The notes beneath the pieces are model-generated. The model did not search any database, was not told the DNA's origin, and worked only from the letters and a program-made list of their open reading frames with translations. A stretch of DNA of 64,000 bases from Paraburkholderia rhizosphaerae (GTDB lineage Bacteria; Pseudomonadota; Gammaproteobacteria; Burkholderiales; Burkholderiaceae): NCBI RefSeq assembly GCF_004366595.1, contig NZ_SORE01000003.1:362133-426132 (forward strand), in the 5' to 3' direction. Positions 19,452-28,924 of this stretch are shown here, piece after piece; position 1 is the first letter of the stretch; each line of letters begins with the position of its first letter. Both the position numbers and the translations under genes were made by a program.

Positions 19452-20093
19452 TCATTGCGCGGCGACGACCGCCTGCACGCCGAGCCATGCGGTGATCTGC
19501 GAAACGATGTCGTCGGTTGCCGCCGCAATCGCCCGCGCGCCGCCGGCTGCATCCGGTGTGCTCGCCGGCACGCGCGCGACGAATGTGTGCTGGCCGATGA
19601 CCTTACCCTGGAACGAGAGGGTCGCGCGCGCCGTCACGGCGCCGTGGCTTTGCGCCTGAGCGTCGAAGTCCTGTTCGAACTGTTCGAGATCGACCCGCAG
19701 CACCGGCGCGCGCACGCCGTCGCCGCCGGAGAGCACCGTGCCGCGCGCCGACAGCGCATTGCGCAGCCGTTGCGTCAGCAACTGCGCGGGCGGCATCGTC
19801 CAGTGGCTATTCGCATACGCCGCCGTGCGCTGCGCATCGGCGAAACTCAGCCGGTAGATCAGACGGTCGGAGCCGAGTGTCTCGGGCGCGGTAACGTCGA
19901 GCATCTTGATGGCCGGCAGCGGCCCCGCGTTCGGCACCGGAGCGGGCGGCCCGAGGTCGTAGCGGACTTCCGACATCGCCTGCGACGAACTGCTCGCGCA
20001 TCCGCCCAGCAGCGTGGCGACGGCGAACGCCACGGTCAGCACCGGAACAAGCAGCGCACCGGACGGTATGAGGCGGTTGATCGTGCGTGACAT
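19452..20093 (-). CDS. ABC-type transport auxiliary lipoprotein (PqiC/DUF330-like)
   Basis: A 213-residue outer-membrane lipoprotein candidate. Signal peptide VLTVAFAVATLLGGC gives lipobox LGGC, then ASSSSQAMSEVRYDLGPP. The YDLGP start and beta-rich body with TDDIVSQITAWL match the auxiliary component of Mce/Mla- or PqiABC-type lipid transporters. It follows the MlaD-like gene by 18 bases. Confidence 0.9.
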   Translation of the reverse strand: MSRTINRLIPSGALLVPVLTVAFAVATLLGGCASSSSQAMSEVRYDLGPPAPVPNAGPLPAIKMLDVTAPETLGSDRLIYRLSFADAQRTAAYANSHWTMPPAQLLTQRLRNALSARGTVLSGGDGVRAPVLRVDLEQFEQDFDAQAQSHGAVTARATLSFQGKVIGQHTFVARVPASTPDAAGGARAIAAATDDIVSQITAWLGVQAVVAAQ

Positions 20094-20111
20094 GTGCGTG
20101 TTCCTTTCAGA

Positions 20112-21128
20112 TCATTTTTGCGTGACCGTACCCGGGGTAGCCGCGGCACCCGCAATACCCGCAGGACGCTCGGCAGCCGACGCATCCGGCCACGAGAAGC
20201 CCGGCTCCCCCGGCCCCGGCGCCTGGCGCGGCGCGCCGAACAGAATGCTGCGCGGGCTGTCGCTAAACGTGGTCGCGGCCCGGTCGACCGAACGCACTGC
20301 CGTGCGCACATCGTCGGCCAGCGAATTGACCTTCGGCAGCGTGTCATAGCCGACCCGCGCGGACATCTCCTGCAATGACGTGTTCATCGCGGTCAACGCA
20401 TCGCCGGCCTGCTGCGCCGCCGTGCCCACCTTGTTCAGATTGGTTTCGAGCGGACCGTTCGCGCGATTCAGGCTCGACACCAACTGGTTCGTCGACGCGA
20501 GCGTCGCGTTCAGCTGGTCGACCGTGTGCGGCAGCTTGCCCGCGGCCGGCGCCATTTGCTGCGTCAGCGACGTGACGCCGTCGGCCGCCTGCTGCAGGCT
20601 GGCCACGGTCGCAATCATCTGCTTGCGATTTTCCGGAGACAGCAGGTCGTCGACATCCGACGCGACGCGCTCGAGCTCACGCAGCAGCATATCGCCGCGT
20701 TTTTGCAGCTGATCGAACAGGCCCGGATGCAACGGCAATTGCGCGACGGCTTTCGGGGACGAAGGCAGCGGCTCCTGGTTCTTGCCCGTATCGTCGAGCT
20801 GCACGAACGCGATGCCCGTCACGCCCTGCAGCGCGAGCGTGCCGAAGGTCGAATGCGTGATCGGCGCGCGATGATCGACCACAATGCGGATGATGATCTG
20901 CCCAGAATGATTCGGATCGAACTTCAGCGATTGCACCTTGCCGACGTCGAGCCCGCGAAAGCGCACCGCCGCGTCCGGATAGAGGCCCGTCACATTGGTG
21001 CGCGCAATCAGGTCATAAGGCACGCGCTCCGACCGGTCGACGTTGAACAGAAACACCGCCGCCGCGATCGCCAACGCCAGCGCCACGGTAAACAGCCCGG
21101 CCCAGAATGCGTGCGATTTGTTTTCCAT
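20112..21128 (-). CDS. MlaD-family (MCE domain) lipid transport protein
   Basis: A 338-residue protein with one N-terminal membrane helix (WAGLFTVALALAIAAAVFLF), a single MCE domain (residues about 40-115, with GLYPDAAVRFRGLDVGKV) and a long helical C-terminal region of about 170 residues. MCE proteins form hexameric rings or tubes that carry phospholipids across the periplasm. The long helix suggests a tube-like needle rather than the short E. coli MlaD. Transcribed with the permease and ATPase genes. Confidence 0.93.
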   Translation of the reverse strand: MENKSHAFWAGLFTVALALAIAAAVFLFNVDRSERVPYDLIARTNVTGLYPDAAVRFRGLDVGKVQSLKFDPNHSGQIIIRIVVDHRAPITHSTFGTLALQGVTGIAFVQLDDTGKNQEPLPSSPKAVAQLPLHPGLFDQLQKRGDMLLRELERVASDVDDLLSPENRKQMIATVASLQQAADGVTSLTQQMAPAAGKLPHTVDQLNATLASTNQLVSSLNRANGPLETNLNKVGTAAQQAGDALTAMNTSLQEMSARVGYDTLPKVNSLADDVRTAVRSVDRAATTFSDSPRSILFGAPRQAPGPGEPGFSWPDASAAERPAGIAGAAATPGTVTQK

Positions 21129-21152
21129 CGTCAGGTTCCCCAGGTTCTCCGC

Positions 21153-22043
21153 TTACATCGCGGTTCGCAGCGCGATCGCATCGCACGCGGGTTCGAGCGC
21201 CTCGGACGGCAGCTTCGCGCGGCGCTCCGGCGACAGTCCTTGCAGCGCGAGACGCCCGCGCAGGCCGAGAAAATACTCGCGGATAAACGGATGGTCGACG
21301 TGCGCCACTTCCTCGACCGGCGCGGCGACCAGCACCTTGCGATCGGCCAGCACCGCGACGCGCGACGACAGCGCGACCATCGTGTCGAGATCGTGCGTGA
21401 CCATCACGACCGTCAGCCCGAGCGCGCGATGCAGCGCGCTGATCAATTCGACGAATTCGTCGGAAGCCCGCGGGTCGAGTCCCGCGGTCGGCTCGTCGAG
21501 GAACAGCAGTTCCGGCTCGAGCGCGATTGCGCGCGCAATGCCGACCCGCTTGATCATCCCGCCCGACAGCGCCGCCGGCATCTTCGATGCGTTCTTGCAC
21601 GGCAGGCCGACCATCTCGAGCTTCAGCATCACGATGTCGCGCAGCAGTTCTTCCGGCACCTTGCCGAGTTCGCGCAACGGCTGCGCAATGTTGTCGAACA
21701 CCGATAGCGATGAAAACAGCGCGCCCTGCTGGAACAGCATGCCCATCCGGCTGCGCATCAGGCGCGCCTCTTCCGGATCGATCTGCGACGTATCCTGACC
21801 GAACACCTTGATCGTGCCGGACGTCGGCTTCTCGAGCCCGAGGATCTGCCGCATCAGCGTGGTCTTGCCGGAGCCGGAGCCGCCGACGATCGCGACGATC
21901 TCGCCGCGCCTCACATCGAAGTTCAGGTGCTGGTGCACGACGTTGCGGCCATAGCGTTTCGTCAGGTTGCGCACCTCGATCACGGTTTCGGCAATCTCCG
22001 GCAGCGGCTGGTCCCGTACGGCATGTGTGAGCGGCGCAATCAT
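21153..22043 (-). CDS. MlaF-family ABC ATPase
   Basis: A 296-residue ATPase with Walker A GGSGSGKTT, signature LSGGM, Walker B LLFLDEPTAGLDP and switch His in VTHD. It energises the Mce-type transporter. The ATG at 22043 overlaps the permease stop by 4 bases; a longer frame reads into the permease gene. It has the MlaF-typical sequence AALSGGMIKRVGIARAIAL. Confidence 0.94.
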   Translation of the reverse strand: MIAPLTHAVRDQPLPEIAETVIEVRNLTKRYGRNVVHQHLNFDVRRGEIVAIVGGSGSGKTTLMRQILGLEKPTSGTIKVFGQDTSQIDPEEARLMRSRMGMLFQQGALFSSLSVFDNIAQPLRELGKVPEELLRDIVMLKLEMVGLPCKNASKMPAALSGGMIKRVGIARAIALEPELLFLDEPTAGLDPRASDEFVELISALHRALGLTVVMVTHDLDTMVALSSRVAVLADRKVLVAAPVEEVAHVDHPFIREYFLGLRGRLALQGLSPERRAKLPSEALEPACDAIALRTAM

Positions 22044-23176
22044 GAGAGCCCCACGTTCTGAAAGAGAATCGCGAACACCGCGTCCGCGAGAATCACAACC
22101 GTGATCGACGTGACGACCGAGGCCGTCGTGCCTTCGCCGAGGCTTTGCGAATTCGCCTTGATGCGAAAGCCGAAATGGCAGCCGACCAGCGCGATCAGCA
22201 TGCCGAATGTCGCGCCCTTGCCGAGACCGATCCACAGGTTCGCCACCGGCACGACGCCGGGCAGCGAGCGCGCGAAGTACGCCATGTCGATCTGCAGCAC
22301 GAGCTTCGCGGCGAGCGCGCCGCCGAGCAGCGCGATCATGTTGGTCCACATCACGAGCAGCGGCATCGCGATTGCGAGCGCGATCACGCGCGGCAAAATC
22401 AGCCGCAGACCGTGTGGAATGCCCATCACGCGCATCGCGTCGAGTTCTTCGGTAACGCGCATCACACCGATCTGCGCGGTAATCGACGAACCCGAGCGCC
22501 CCGCGACGAGAATGGCCGACAGCACCGGCCCCAGCTCACGGATCACCGACAGCCCGAGAATATTGACGATGAACTGGTTCGCGCCGAATAACCGCAGTTG
22601 CTGCGCGGACAGATAGCTGAGCACGATGCCGATCAGAAATGCGACGAGCGCGATGATCGGCAGCGCTCTTGCTCCAGCGTAGTAGACGTTCGCGGAAATT
22701 TCTCTCCACGGCATGATCTTCGGGTTGCGCGCGACCGACAGCAGGTCCAGCACCACGCGGCCGAACATCGCGACGCCGCCGTACAGATGCTCGAAGAACG
22801 AGAACAGCCCGAGGCCAAGCCGCGTGAACGGGTCGGGGCGCGCGACCGACTCAGGATTCTCGCGTTCGCGGTCGAGCAGCGCGATCCGGTCGAATATGTC
22901 ACGTTGTGTTGCATTCAACGCGACCAGGTCACCGGGCAGACGATAGCCCCACATGCGCCACAGCGCCTGGCCGCCGACGTGGTCCAGCCGTTCGATGCGC
23001 GACAGATCCCACTGCGCGACCTTGTCGGTGCCGATCAGCTCGCGCAGGCGCGGCAGCGCACGGTCCTGCGAGCGATCGCGCGCAAGCGCGAGCGCGGTCC
23101 ACTGGCCGGACAGCCGGACGATCTTGCCCTGTCTGCCTGCCGTGACTTCAAGGCCGGGCGGAGTGTCGTGGTTCAA
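22040..23176 (-). CDS. MlaE-family permease with N-terminal STAS-like domain
   Basis: A 378-residue permease. Residues about 1-110 are a soluble STAS/MlaB-like domain (VRLSGQWTALALA, then WDLSRIERLDHVGGQALWRMWG). The rest is the membrane permease with VVGREL-like motif (LSVIRELGPVLSAILVAGRSG) and EELDAMRVMGIP. In E. coli the STAS protein (MlaB) is separate; here it is fused to the permease. First gene of the Mce-type operon; the promoter is expected in 23177-23428, shared with divergent birA. Confidence 0.93.
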   Translation of the reverse strand: MNHDTPPGLEVTAGRQGKIVRLSGQWTALALARDRSQDRALPRLRELIGTDKVAQWDLSRIERLDHVGGQALWRMWGYRLPGDLVALNATQRDIFDRIALLDRERENPESVARPDPFTRLGLGLFSFFEHLYGGVAMFGRVVLDLLSVARNPKIMPWREISANVYYAGARALPIIALVAFLIGIVLSYLSAQQLRLFGANQFIVNILGLSVIRELGPVLSAILVAGRSGSSITAQIGVMRVTEELDAMRVMGIPHGLRLILPRVIALAIAMPLLVMWTNMIALLGGALAAKLVLQIDMAYFARSLPGVVPVANLWIGLGKGATFGMLIALVGCHFGFRIKANSQSLGEGTTASVVTSITVVILADAVFAILFQNVGLS

Positions 23177-23428
23177 GGCGCTGGATGGTCGTTATCGGAT
23201 TAACGGGCATTGTAACGAACGTGCCGCATGGCGGCCGTGCGGGCATGCCCGGCCCTTTGGCGGCGGTGTCCGGCACGGACCGGTAAGAAGCGGCCGGAAG
23301 CGGCAAGAAACCGCGTAAATCAGCGACGTGCGTCGAAAAGCGGCAGAAATCAGCTACACAGCGCCACCGCGTTGCCGCGCCGTGTCTTGCGGTGTCTCGC
23401 GGACGGGCGAGTGGCTACAATACGCCGC

Positions 23429-24334
23429 ATGACTACACCCACCTCATCCGATGCCCACGAGGCCGGCGACTGGCGCATCGACCGCGATCGCGCAGTCACG
23501 CTGTTCGGCCCGGCCGCGCACGACTGGCCGATCGAGATCGTCGAAGAAACCGGCTCCACCAATGCCGATCTGATGGCCCGCGTCAAAGCGTTGCCACGCA
23601 AGGCCGATGCACTCGAACGGCCGATCGTGCGCGTCGCCTACCTGCAGACGGCAGGCCGCGGCCGCCGCGGCCGCCCGTGGTATGCGGAACCGGGCAACGC
23701 GTTGCTGTTCTCGGTCGCCTGCGTGCTGCCGTGTCCGCTCGAAGGGCTCGCCGGCCTGAGTCTCGCGGTCGGCGTCGCGCTCGTCGACGGGCTGCGTTCA
23801 CTGCCGGTCGCCGGCCCCGGTCAGATCGCGCTGAAGTGGCCGAACGACGTGCTGCTCGAAGGCGACAAGCTGGCCGGCATCCTGATCGAAACCGCGTGGA
23901 GCACGGACGACGCAAGCGCCGTCGTGATCGGCATCGGCACCAACGTGAAAGGCGCCGAGGAACTGGCCGCGAAGGTCGGCGCGCTCAATTCGGGCGTCCC
24001 GCCCGAAGCGCGCGGCGCGGCGCCCACCGCACTGTCGCGCGCATTGCCGAACGCGAATCTCACCGATACGCTCGCCGCCGAACTCAATGCCCTCGAACCG
24101 GCGCTCAAACGCTTCGCGGCAGAAGGCTTCGCGCCGTTCCAGCCGCGCTGGAACGCCTGTCACGCGTATGCCGGCCGTGAGGTGCTGCTATTCGAGCAAG
24201 GCGTCGAAGTCGGGCGCGGCATCGCGGGGGGTGTCGACGAGCGGGGTCAACTGCTGCTCGATACTCCCACGGGTCGTACCGCGATTTCGACCGGCGACGT
24301 ATCGCTGCGGCTTGTCGAGCGGGGCGCGGCTTGA
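23429..24334 (+). CDS. birA: Biotin--[acetyl-CoA-carboxylase] ligase
   Basis: A 301-residue biotin protein ligase from the ATG at 23429. It has ETGSTNADL, the biotin-binding loop [28 protein letters not shown] and a C-terminal SH3-like domain. There is no N-terminal helix-turn-helix, so it is the monofunctional type without repressor activity. It is followed by coaX with an overlapping TTGA stop-start, so the two genes are coupled. Confidence 0.96.
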   Translation: MTTPTSSDAHEAGDWRIDRDRAVTLFGPAAHDWPIEIVEETGSTNADLMARVKALPRKADALERPIVRVAYLQTAGRGRRGRPWYAEPGNALLFSVACVLPCPLEGLAGLSLAVGVALVDGLRSLPVAGPGQIALKWPNDVLLEGDKLAGILIETAWSTDDASAVVIGIGTNVKGAEELAAKVGALNSGVPPEARGAAPTALSRALPNANLTDTLAAELNALEPALKRFAAEGFAPFQPRWNACHAYAGREVLLFEQGVEVGRGIAGGVDERGQLLLDTPTGRTAISTGDVSLRLVERGAA

Positions 24335-25203
24335 ACGGCGCGCCGTTTCTGCTGATCGACGCCGGCAACAGCCGCGTCAAATGGGCGCTGGCCGACGCAA
24401 ACGGTGTACAGACGCACAGCGGCACATTCACGCATGGCGGTTTGCTGGTGAAGGGCGTCGGCGATCCGCTGGTCGCCGAGCATGAGCCCGATTGGGATGC
24501 GTTGCCGGCGCCGCGCGCTGCCTGGGTGTCCAATGTCGCGGGCGAGGCCGTCGCGCGGCGTATCGACACGCTGCTTGACGCGTACTGGCCGGCGCTACCG
24601 CGCACGACGATTCGCGCAACTGCGTGGCAATGCGGCGTGCGCAACGGTTACACCGTACCGGAGTCGCTCGGCAGCGATCGCTGGGCGGGCATGATCGGCG
24701 CACGTGCGGCATTTCCCGATGAAGACGTGCTGATCGCGACGTTCGGCACCGCGACCACACTGGAAGCGCTACGCAAGGATGGCACATTCGAGGGCGGATT
24801 GATTGCGCCGGGCTGGTCGTTGATGATGCGCTCGCTGGGCGAGCACACCGCGCAATTGCCGACGCTTGGCACGCTCGACGCGCAAGACCCGCTGACGGAC
24901 GATCATCCGCGTGACGCTGCTCATGTCCGACCTGCTGCAACCGATCCGCACGCGTTATGCTTCGCGACAAATACGCGCGACGCGATCGCGGCCGGATGCG
25001 CGCTCGCGCAAGCGGCGTTCATCGAGCGCATGTGGCGCCGTCTGCAGGATGAATGGGGGACGCCGGTGCGGCTGGTGGTCGGCGGCGGCGCAGCCGGCGA
25101 AGTGGCCGGTTCACTGCAGGCGCCGTATACGCGACACGATTCGCTGGTACTCGCGGGGCTCGCGCTGATCGCCGCCGATGACGTCGGCGCACACGTGGCA
25201 TAA
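24331..25203 (+). CDS. coaX: Type III pantothenate kinase
   Basis: A 290-residue kinase for the first step of coenzyme A synthesis. It starts at TTG 24331, overlapping the birA stop. Nucleotide-binding [11 protein letters not shown], the [15 protein letters not shown] substrate motif and [11 protein letters not shown] are all present, and the C-terminal GGGAAGEV is typical. Full length for CoaX. Confidence 0.95.
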   Translation: MNGAPFLLIDAGNSRVKWALADANGVQTHSGTFTHGGLLVKGVGDPLVAEHEPDWDALPAPRAAWVSNVAGEAVARRIDTLLDAYWPALPRTTIRATAWQCGVRNGYTVPESLGSDRWAGMIGARAAFPDEDVLIATFGTATTLEALRKDGTFEGGLIAPGWSLMMRSLGEHTAQLPTLGTLDAQDPLTDDHPRDAAHVRPAATDPHALCFATNTRDAIAAGCALAQAAFIERMWRRLQDEWGTPVRLVVGGGAAGEVAGSLQAPYTRHDSLVLAGLALIAADDVGAHVA

Positions 25204-25261
25204 GTAGAGAAAACCCGTTGTCGCCGACAACGACCGACACCACACAACGGAGAATCCAACG

Positions 25262-25501
25262 ATGGTGCGCTGGCTGATCACCCTGCTCGTTATTGCCAAT
25301 CTGTTGGCATTCGCCGCGGCGCGCGGCGTGTTCGGGCCCGTGCCGGCCGCGGGCGCGCGCGAGCCGTTTCATCTGAACCGTCAGATTCATCCTGAATGGT
25401 TGCGCGTGCAGCCAATGTCGGCTGCGGACGCCGCGGACCAGGCCGTCGTCGGTGGTCCCGCGCCGGTCGCGCCGATCGCGGCGTCGGCGCTGGCGCAATA
25501 G
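25262..25501 (+). CDS. Small hypothetical membrane-anchored protein
   Basis: A 79-residue protein with one N-terminal hydrophobic helix (WLITLLVIANLLAFAAA) and a periplasmic Ala/Pro-rich tail. It starts at ATG 25262, preceded by CGGAGAA. It follows coaX by 58 bases in the same orientation. I recall similar short proteins after coaX in Burkholderia, some with a SPOR domain; none is visible here. Function unknown. Confidence 0.75.
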   Translation: MVRWLITLLVIANLLAFAAARGVFGPVPAAGAREPFHLNRQIHPEWLRVQPMSAADAADQAVVGGPAPVAPIAASALAQ

Positions 25502-25518
25502 CCGCGCGGCGGCAAGCA

Positions 25519-25546
25519 GCAGAGGCGAGCGGCCGCTCGCCTCTGC
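25519..25546. terminator. 28-base perfect palindrome between convergent genes
   Basis: GCAGAGGCGAGCGG and its exact reverse complement form a perfect 28-base palindrome midway between the convergent small membrane gene and the heptose adenylyltransferase gene. No T-run follows, so it is a strong hairpin of terminator position rather than a textbook intrinsic terminator. Confidence 0.5.
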
Positions 25547-25569
25547 CCGCCTCAAGTCGCGCAGTCACC

Positions 25570-26055
25570 CTACTGCTGCTGTGCGCGGACTTTCTTCAGC
25601 AACGCCGTGGTCGAGCGCTCATGTTCGAATGGAATCGCCAGCGCCCGCCCGCCCCAGCCACGCACCAGTGCCGACTCGGGCAACACGTCCATATCGTAGT
25701 CGCCGCCCTTTACCAGCACGTCCGGATGCACGGCTTCGATCAATGCAATCGGCGTGCGCTCGTCGAAACGCACCACCCAGTCGACGCTTTCCAGCGCCGC
25801 GAGCAGCGCCATCCGGTCGTCTTCGCGATTGATCGGCCGGTCGTCGCCCTTGCCGAGCATACGCACCGACGCGTCGCTGTTCACGCCGACAATCAGACAT
25901 GCGCCGAGCGCCTTCGCATCCGCGAGATAGGTGACATGGCCGCGATGAAGGATGTCGAACACGCCGTTCGTGAAAACCACCGGCCCGCGCAGAGACGGGC
26001 GGCGTTGCGCTAGAGCGTCGCGGGTAGTGAGCTTGCGTTCGAAAGAAGCGGTCAT
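25570..26055 (-). CDS. rfaE2: D-glycero-beta-D-manno-heptose 1-phosphate adenylyltransferase
   Basis: A 161-residue nucleotidyltransferase that makes ADP-heptose for the lipopolysaccharide core. It has the N-terminal FTNGVFDILHRGHVTYL motif with the GH catalytic pair, VNSDASVR, GGDYDMD and the C-terminal RSTTALLKK. This is the stand-alone form, without the HldE kinase half. Start at ATG 26055 rather than the longer 26097 frame. Confidence 0.95.
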   Translation of the reverse strand: MTASFERKLTTRDALAQRRPSLRGPVVFTNGVFDILHRGHVTYLADAKALGACLIVGVNSDASVRMLGKGDDRPINREDDRMALLAALESVDWVVRFDERTPIALIEAVHPDVLVKGGDYDMDVLPESALVRGWGGRALAIPFEHERSTTALLKKVRAQQQ

Positions 26056-26255
26056 GACAAGGAAATAGGAGTGGCCCGGATTGCCGCAACGATACACGCG
26101 TCAACGGCTTCTGACGAACGCGAATCGATGCGCGCGGTTGCCGCGTCAGATGACAGACGACGGACGTAAAACGGCCCGGCTAGCTTGCGCCTGCCGGGCC
26201 GCGATCATCCGCACCCACGTTCATTCTGCGCGTTTTTGCCGCGCGTTTCGCCCCG

Positions 26256-27131
26256 TCAGGCGGGCTGCTGTGCCGAACCTTGTTCGCTGCTTTGCAGGCG
26301 CGACGTGACTTCCTTGCGGTAACGGTTCAGTTCCTGTGCGGTGTTGAAAGTGCGCTCGAACAGAATAGACAGGTTATGCAGAATCCGTTCGACAACTTTC
26401 TTCTCCCAGCCGTCATCGAAGCGGATCTGCTCGTCGAGCCAGCGCTCGAGCCACTCGGGATCCGGCAGACGCGACTGGATCGTATCGCGCGGGAACAGCG
26501 CCTGATTCACGTGTAGATTGGTCGGGTGAAGCGGCTTTTCGGTGCGGCGCGCCGAAGCCATCAGCACGCCGATCTTCGCGAACGCCGCGCGCGCGACGTC
26601 GCCGAAGTTGCCCATCGCCTTTTTCATGTAGCGCAGGTATGCGCCGCCATGGCGCGCTTCGTCGCGGGAAATCGTTTCGTAAATGTGTTTGATCACCGGT
26701 TCGGTATGCCATTCGGCCGCCCGGCGATACCAATGATTCAGACGGATTTCGCCGCAGAAATGCAGCATCAGCGTTTCAAGCGGCGGCGCCGGATCGAATT
26801 CAAAGCGTACCGCGTGCAATTCTTCTTCGGTAGGGACCAGGTCCGGCTTAAAGCGCCGCAGATATTCCATCAATACGAGTGAGTGTTTTTGTTCTTCGAA
26901 GAACCAAACGCTCATGAACGCCGAAAAGTCGCTGTCGTGATGATTGTCGCGCAGGAACATTTCCGTGGCGGGCAGCGCGGACCATTCGGTGATCGCGTTC
27001 ATCTTGATCGTTGCGGCCTGCTCGTCGGTGAGCAGCGATGCATCGAACTTGTCCCAGGGGATGTCTTTTTCCATGTCCCATCGGACGGATTCAAGCGATT
27101 TATACAGTTCCGGATAAAGCATGGTGTTCAT
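26256..27131 (-). CDS. Ferritin-like diiron protein (acyl-ACP desaturase-like)
   Basis: A 291-residue helical protein with two diiron-ligand motifs spaced as in ferritin-like oxidases: FFEEQKHSLVLMEYL and SRDEARHGGAYLRY, plus upstream Glu in EWSALPATEMFL. This pattern suits the acyl-ACP desaturase-like branch of the ferritin superfamily. No signal peptide. The C-terminal 50 residues (NTAQELNRYRKEVTSRLQ) are helical and charged. The substrate is unknown; no partner reductase is adjacent. Confidence 0.82.
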   Translation of the reverse strand: MNTMLYPELYKSLESVRWDMEKDIPWDKFDASLLTDEQAATIKMNAITEWSALPATEMFLRDNHHDSDFSAFMSVWFFEEQKHSLVLMEYLRRFKPDLVPTEEELHAVRFEFDPAPPLETLMLHFCGEIRLNHWYRRAAEWHTEPVIKHIYETISRDEARHGGAYLRYMKKAMGNFGDVARAAFAKIGVLMASARRTEKPLHPTNLHVNQALFPRDTIQSRLPDPEWLERWLDEQIRFDDGWEKKVVERILHNLSILFERTFNTAQELNRYRKEVTSRLQSSEQGSAQQPA

Positions 27132-27832
27132 AGTCCCACCCCTGTTCTGCGCAAGGCGACGTCTGTTTGTGTCTGTCTAACCACTTATTGCCCGTTTTGC
27201 TGCTGACGAACGAAAACCGCGCTTTCGCCGGCGCAGCATTCGATTTTACGCGGTAATCGGTCGCCCAGAAAATTCTGTGGCAAAGAAGTACCAGCGGCGT
27301 TTTAAGCGCCTGCGAAATGCGTAATTTCACAATTCGCGGCCAACCGTGGGTGAGGGAGACCCTGTGCCTGAGGTCAAGCCAGCGTGCGGCGCGACGCCGC
27401 AGCGAGCCCCGCGCCGGGGACCGGCGCTGTGCGAGCTGCTGGAATGGTGGTTTTCGACGCAGACTCGCGGGCTGAAAAACTTGTCAAATAATAACATGCG
27501 CGCCTTGTATGACCGCGCAGGAAAATGCCATTTCAGCGGGGGAAGGACGCAGTTGTTGATCTGAGACAAGGGCGCTTGCGTCGCTTGAGCGGGACGCCAT
27601 GCGGCGGCCCACGACGCGGAAACGGTTCAACCTGAGCGGGCTCACGAAGGTTCAAGCGGAAAGTTCAAGCAGATATAAGTGGACGCAAGCCAGCGCAAGC
27701 GCCCGATCGCCGGCCGACTGGCCGACCAGAAACCGCGCGGTCACGCCCGGCATGACGAATACGGACGCCTCGAACGAACGACCGCGGAGGCAGCGGCCCG
27801 GCGCCGCCTTCCGCCCCAGCCCGTCGTCGGAC
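27132..27832. other. Long intergenic region, no gene seen
   Basis: About 700 bases between the ferritin-like gene and phaM. No open frame carries a recognisable family. It includes a GC hairpin (GCGGCGCGACGCCGC near 27388) and an AT-rich patch around 27475-27500. On the minus strand that patch contains TTGACA, a possible -35 for the ferritin-like gene, but without a convincing -10. A small RNA cannot be excluded. Confidence 0.4.
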
Positions 27833-28651
27833 CTACTCTGCCTGATCCGGCGTCTTCCTCGGTGCGCTCGCACCTGACCGTTTGGCCGCCGGCGCGCGCT
27901 TCGCAGCCGGTCGCTTCGCTGCCGGCTGCCGTGGCGATGCGCCGGTGCTGTGGTCACTCGTCCTGCCGTGATTCGCGTGCGCTTCGCGCGCATTGCCCGC
28001 CGCTTCGCCTGGTTCGGGCGCGTGACGCTCGCCGCCGTCGCTCGGGTCCGTGCCGGCGGCATTGCCCGCCGCCGCCATGCCCGGTTGCGACATCGCGAAT
28101 TGTGCGATCTGGTTGAACTGCGATTGCAGCAGATTCCACCACCCGGACGCGTCGAACCCTGGCGGCGGCGCGCTGTCGCCAGGGTCCTGCGCGGACTCGC
28201 CCGTTGCTTCTTCCGGGCGGGAACGAGCCGTGTCGTCCGCCTGCTGCGCGGTCGACGGTTGTGCGTGCGGCGAAACGTCCGGCGCCGGCTGCGACATCGA
28301 CGACTGCGCGAACGCGCCAAACGCGCGCAGCGTCGCGAGGGTCGCACGCTGCACCTCGAGCGCCTGAATCGCCGATTGCAGCATGTTCAGATTCAGCTTC
28401 AGCCATTGCTCCACCGCGCGCATGTCGGTAATGCGCTTGTCGAGCTCTTCGACATTGGTGAGCGGCGCCATCATGTCGGACATCATCGACAGCGATGGCA
28501 CAAATCCCTGAGCCGCGCCCGGGTGCGTGCCCGGAAACGCGGCGCCGAATGGCGTGAGGCGCATCATCCCCCACATCCGGTCGAGCATTTCGGCGGGCGG
28601 AAAGCCGGGAAAGCCGGGAAAGGGCGGCGTGGAGCCGGGAGTGTCGGTCAT
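27833..28651 (-). CDS. phaM: PHA granule-associated protein PhaM
   Basis: A 272-residue protein. The N-terminus (PPAEMLDRMWGMMRLTPFG, then VEELDKRITDMRAVEQWLK and LNMLQSAIQALEVQRATL) matches PhaM, which activates PHA synthase and tethers granules to the nucleoid. The middle is Pro/Ala/Gln-rich. The C-terminus is a run of Lys/Arg-Ala repeats (AAKRPAAKRAPAAKR), like histone H1 and suited to DNA binding. No phaC/phaB is in the window. Confidence 0.9.
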   Translation of the reverse strand: MTDTPGSTPPFPGFPGFPPAEMLDRMWGMMRLTPFGAAFPGTHPGAAQGFVPSLSMMSDMMAPLTNVEELDKRITDMRAVEQWLKLNLNMLQSAIQALEVQRATLATLRAFGAFAQSSMSQPAPDVSPHAQPSTAQQADDTARSRPEEATGESAQDPGDSAPPPGFDASGWWNLLQSQFNQIAQFAMSQPGMAAAGNAAGTDPSDGGERHAPEPGEAAGNAREAHANHGRTSDHSTGASPRQPAAKRPAAKRAPAAKRSGASAPRKTPDQAE

Positions 28652-28924
28652 GTTGATCTCCTCGCAGCGTAATGGGCGCTATCACAACGAAGCGCGGGAA
28701 AAATCGAAACTGATTTGAGTTGCCGACCGCCGCCGACGACAGCTTCGACGAGCGTCCGACGGATCATACCGTTGAAGCGGGCAGCAAACGTATTGCAAAA
28801 GTATCCGTCCACTGCGCGTCGTGCGGAGCCAGCCGGGACACGGTGCTGGACATTTGCCCAGCAAGAACCGCTCCGCCGGGGCTGCTTACGTTGCTGCTTC
28901 TGCTGCGTCCTCCACCGATACATG

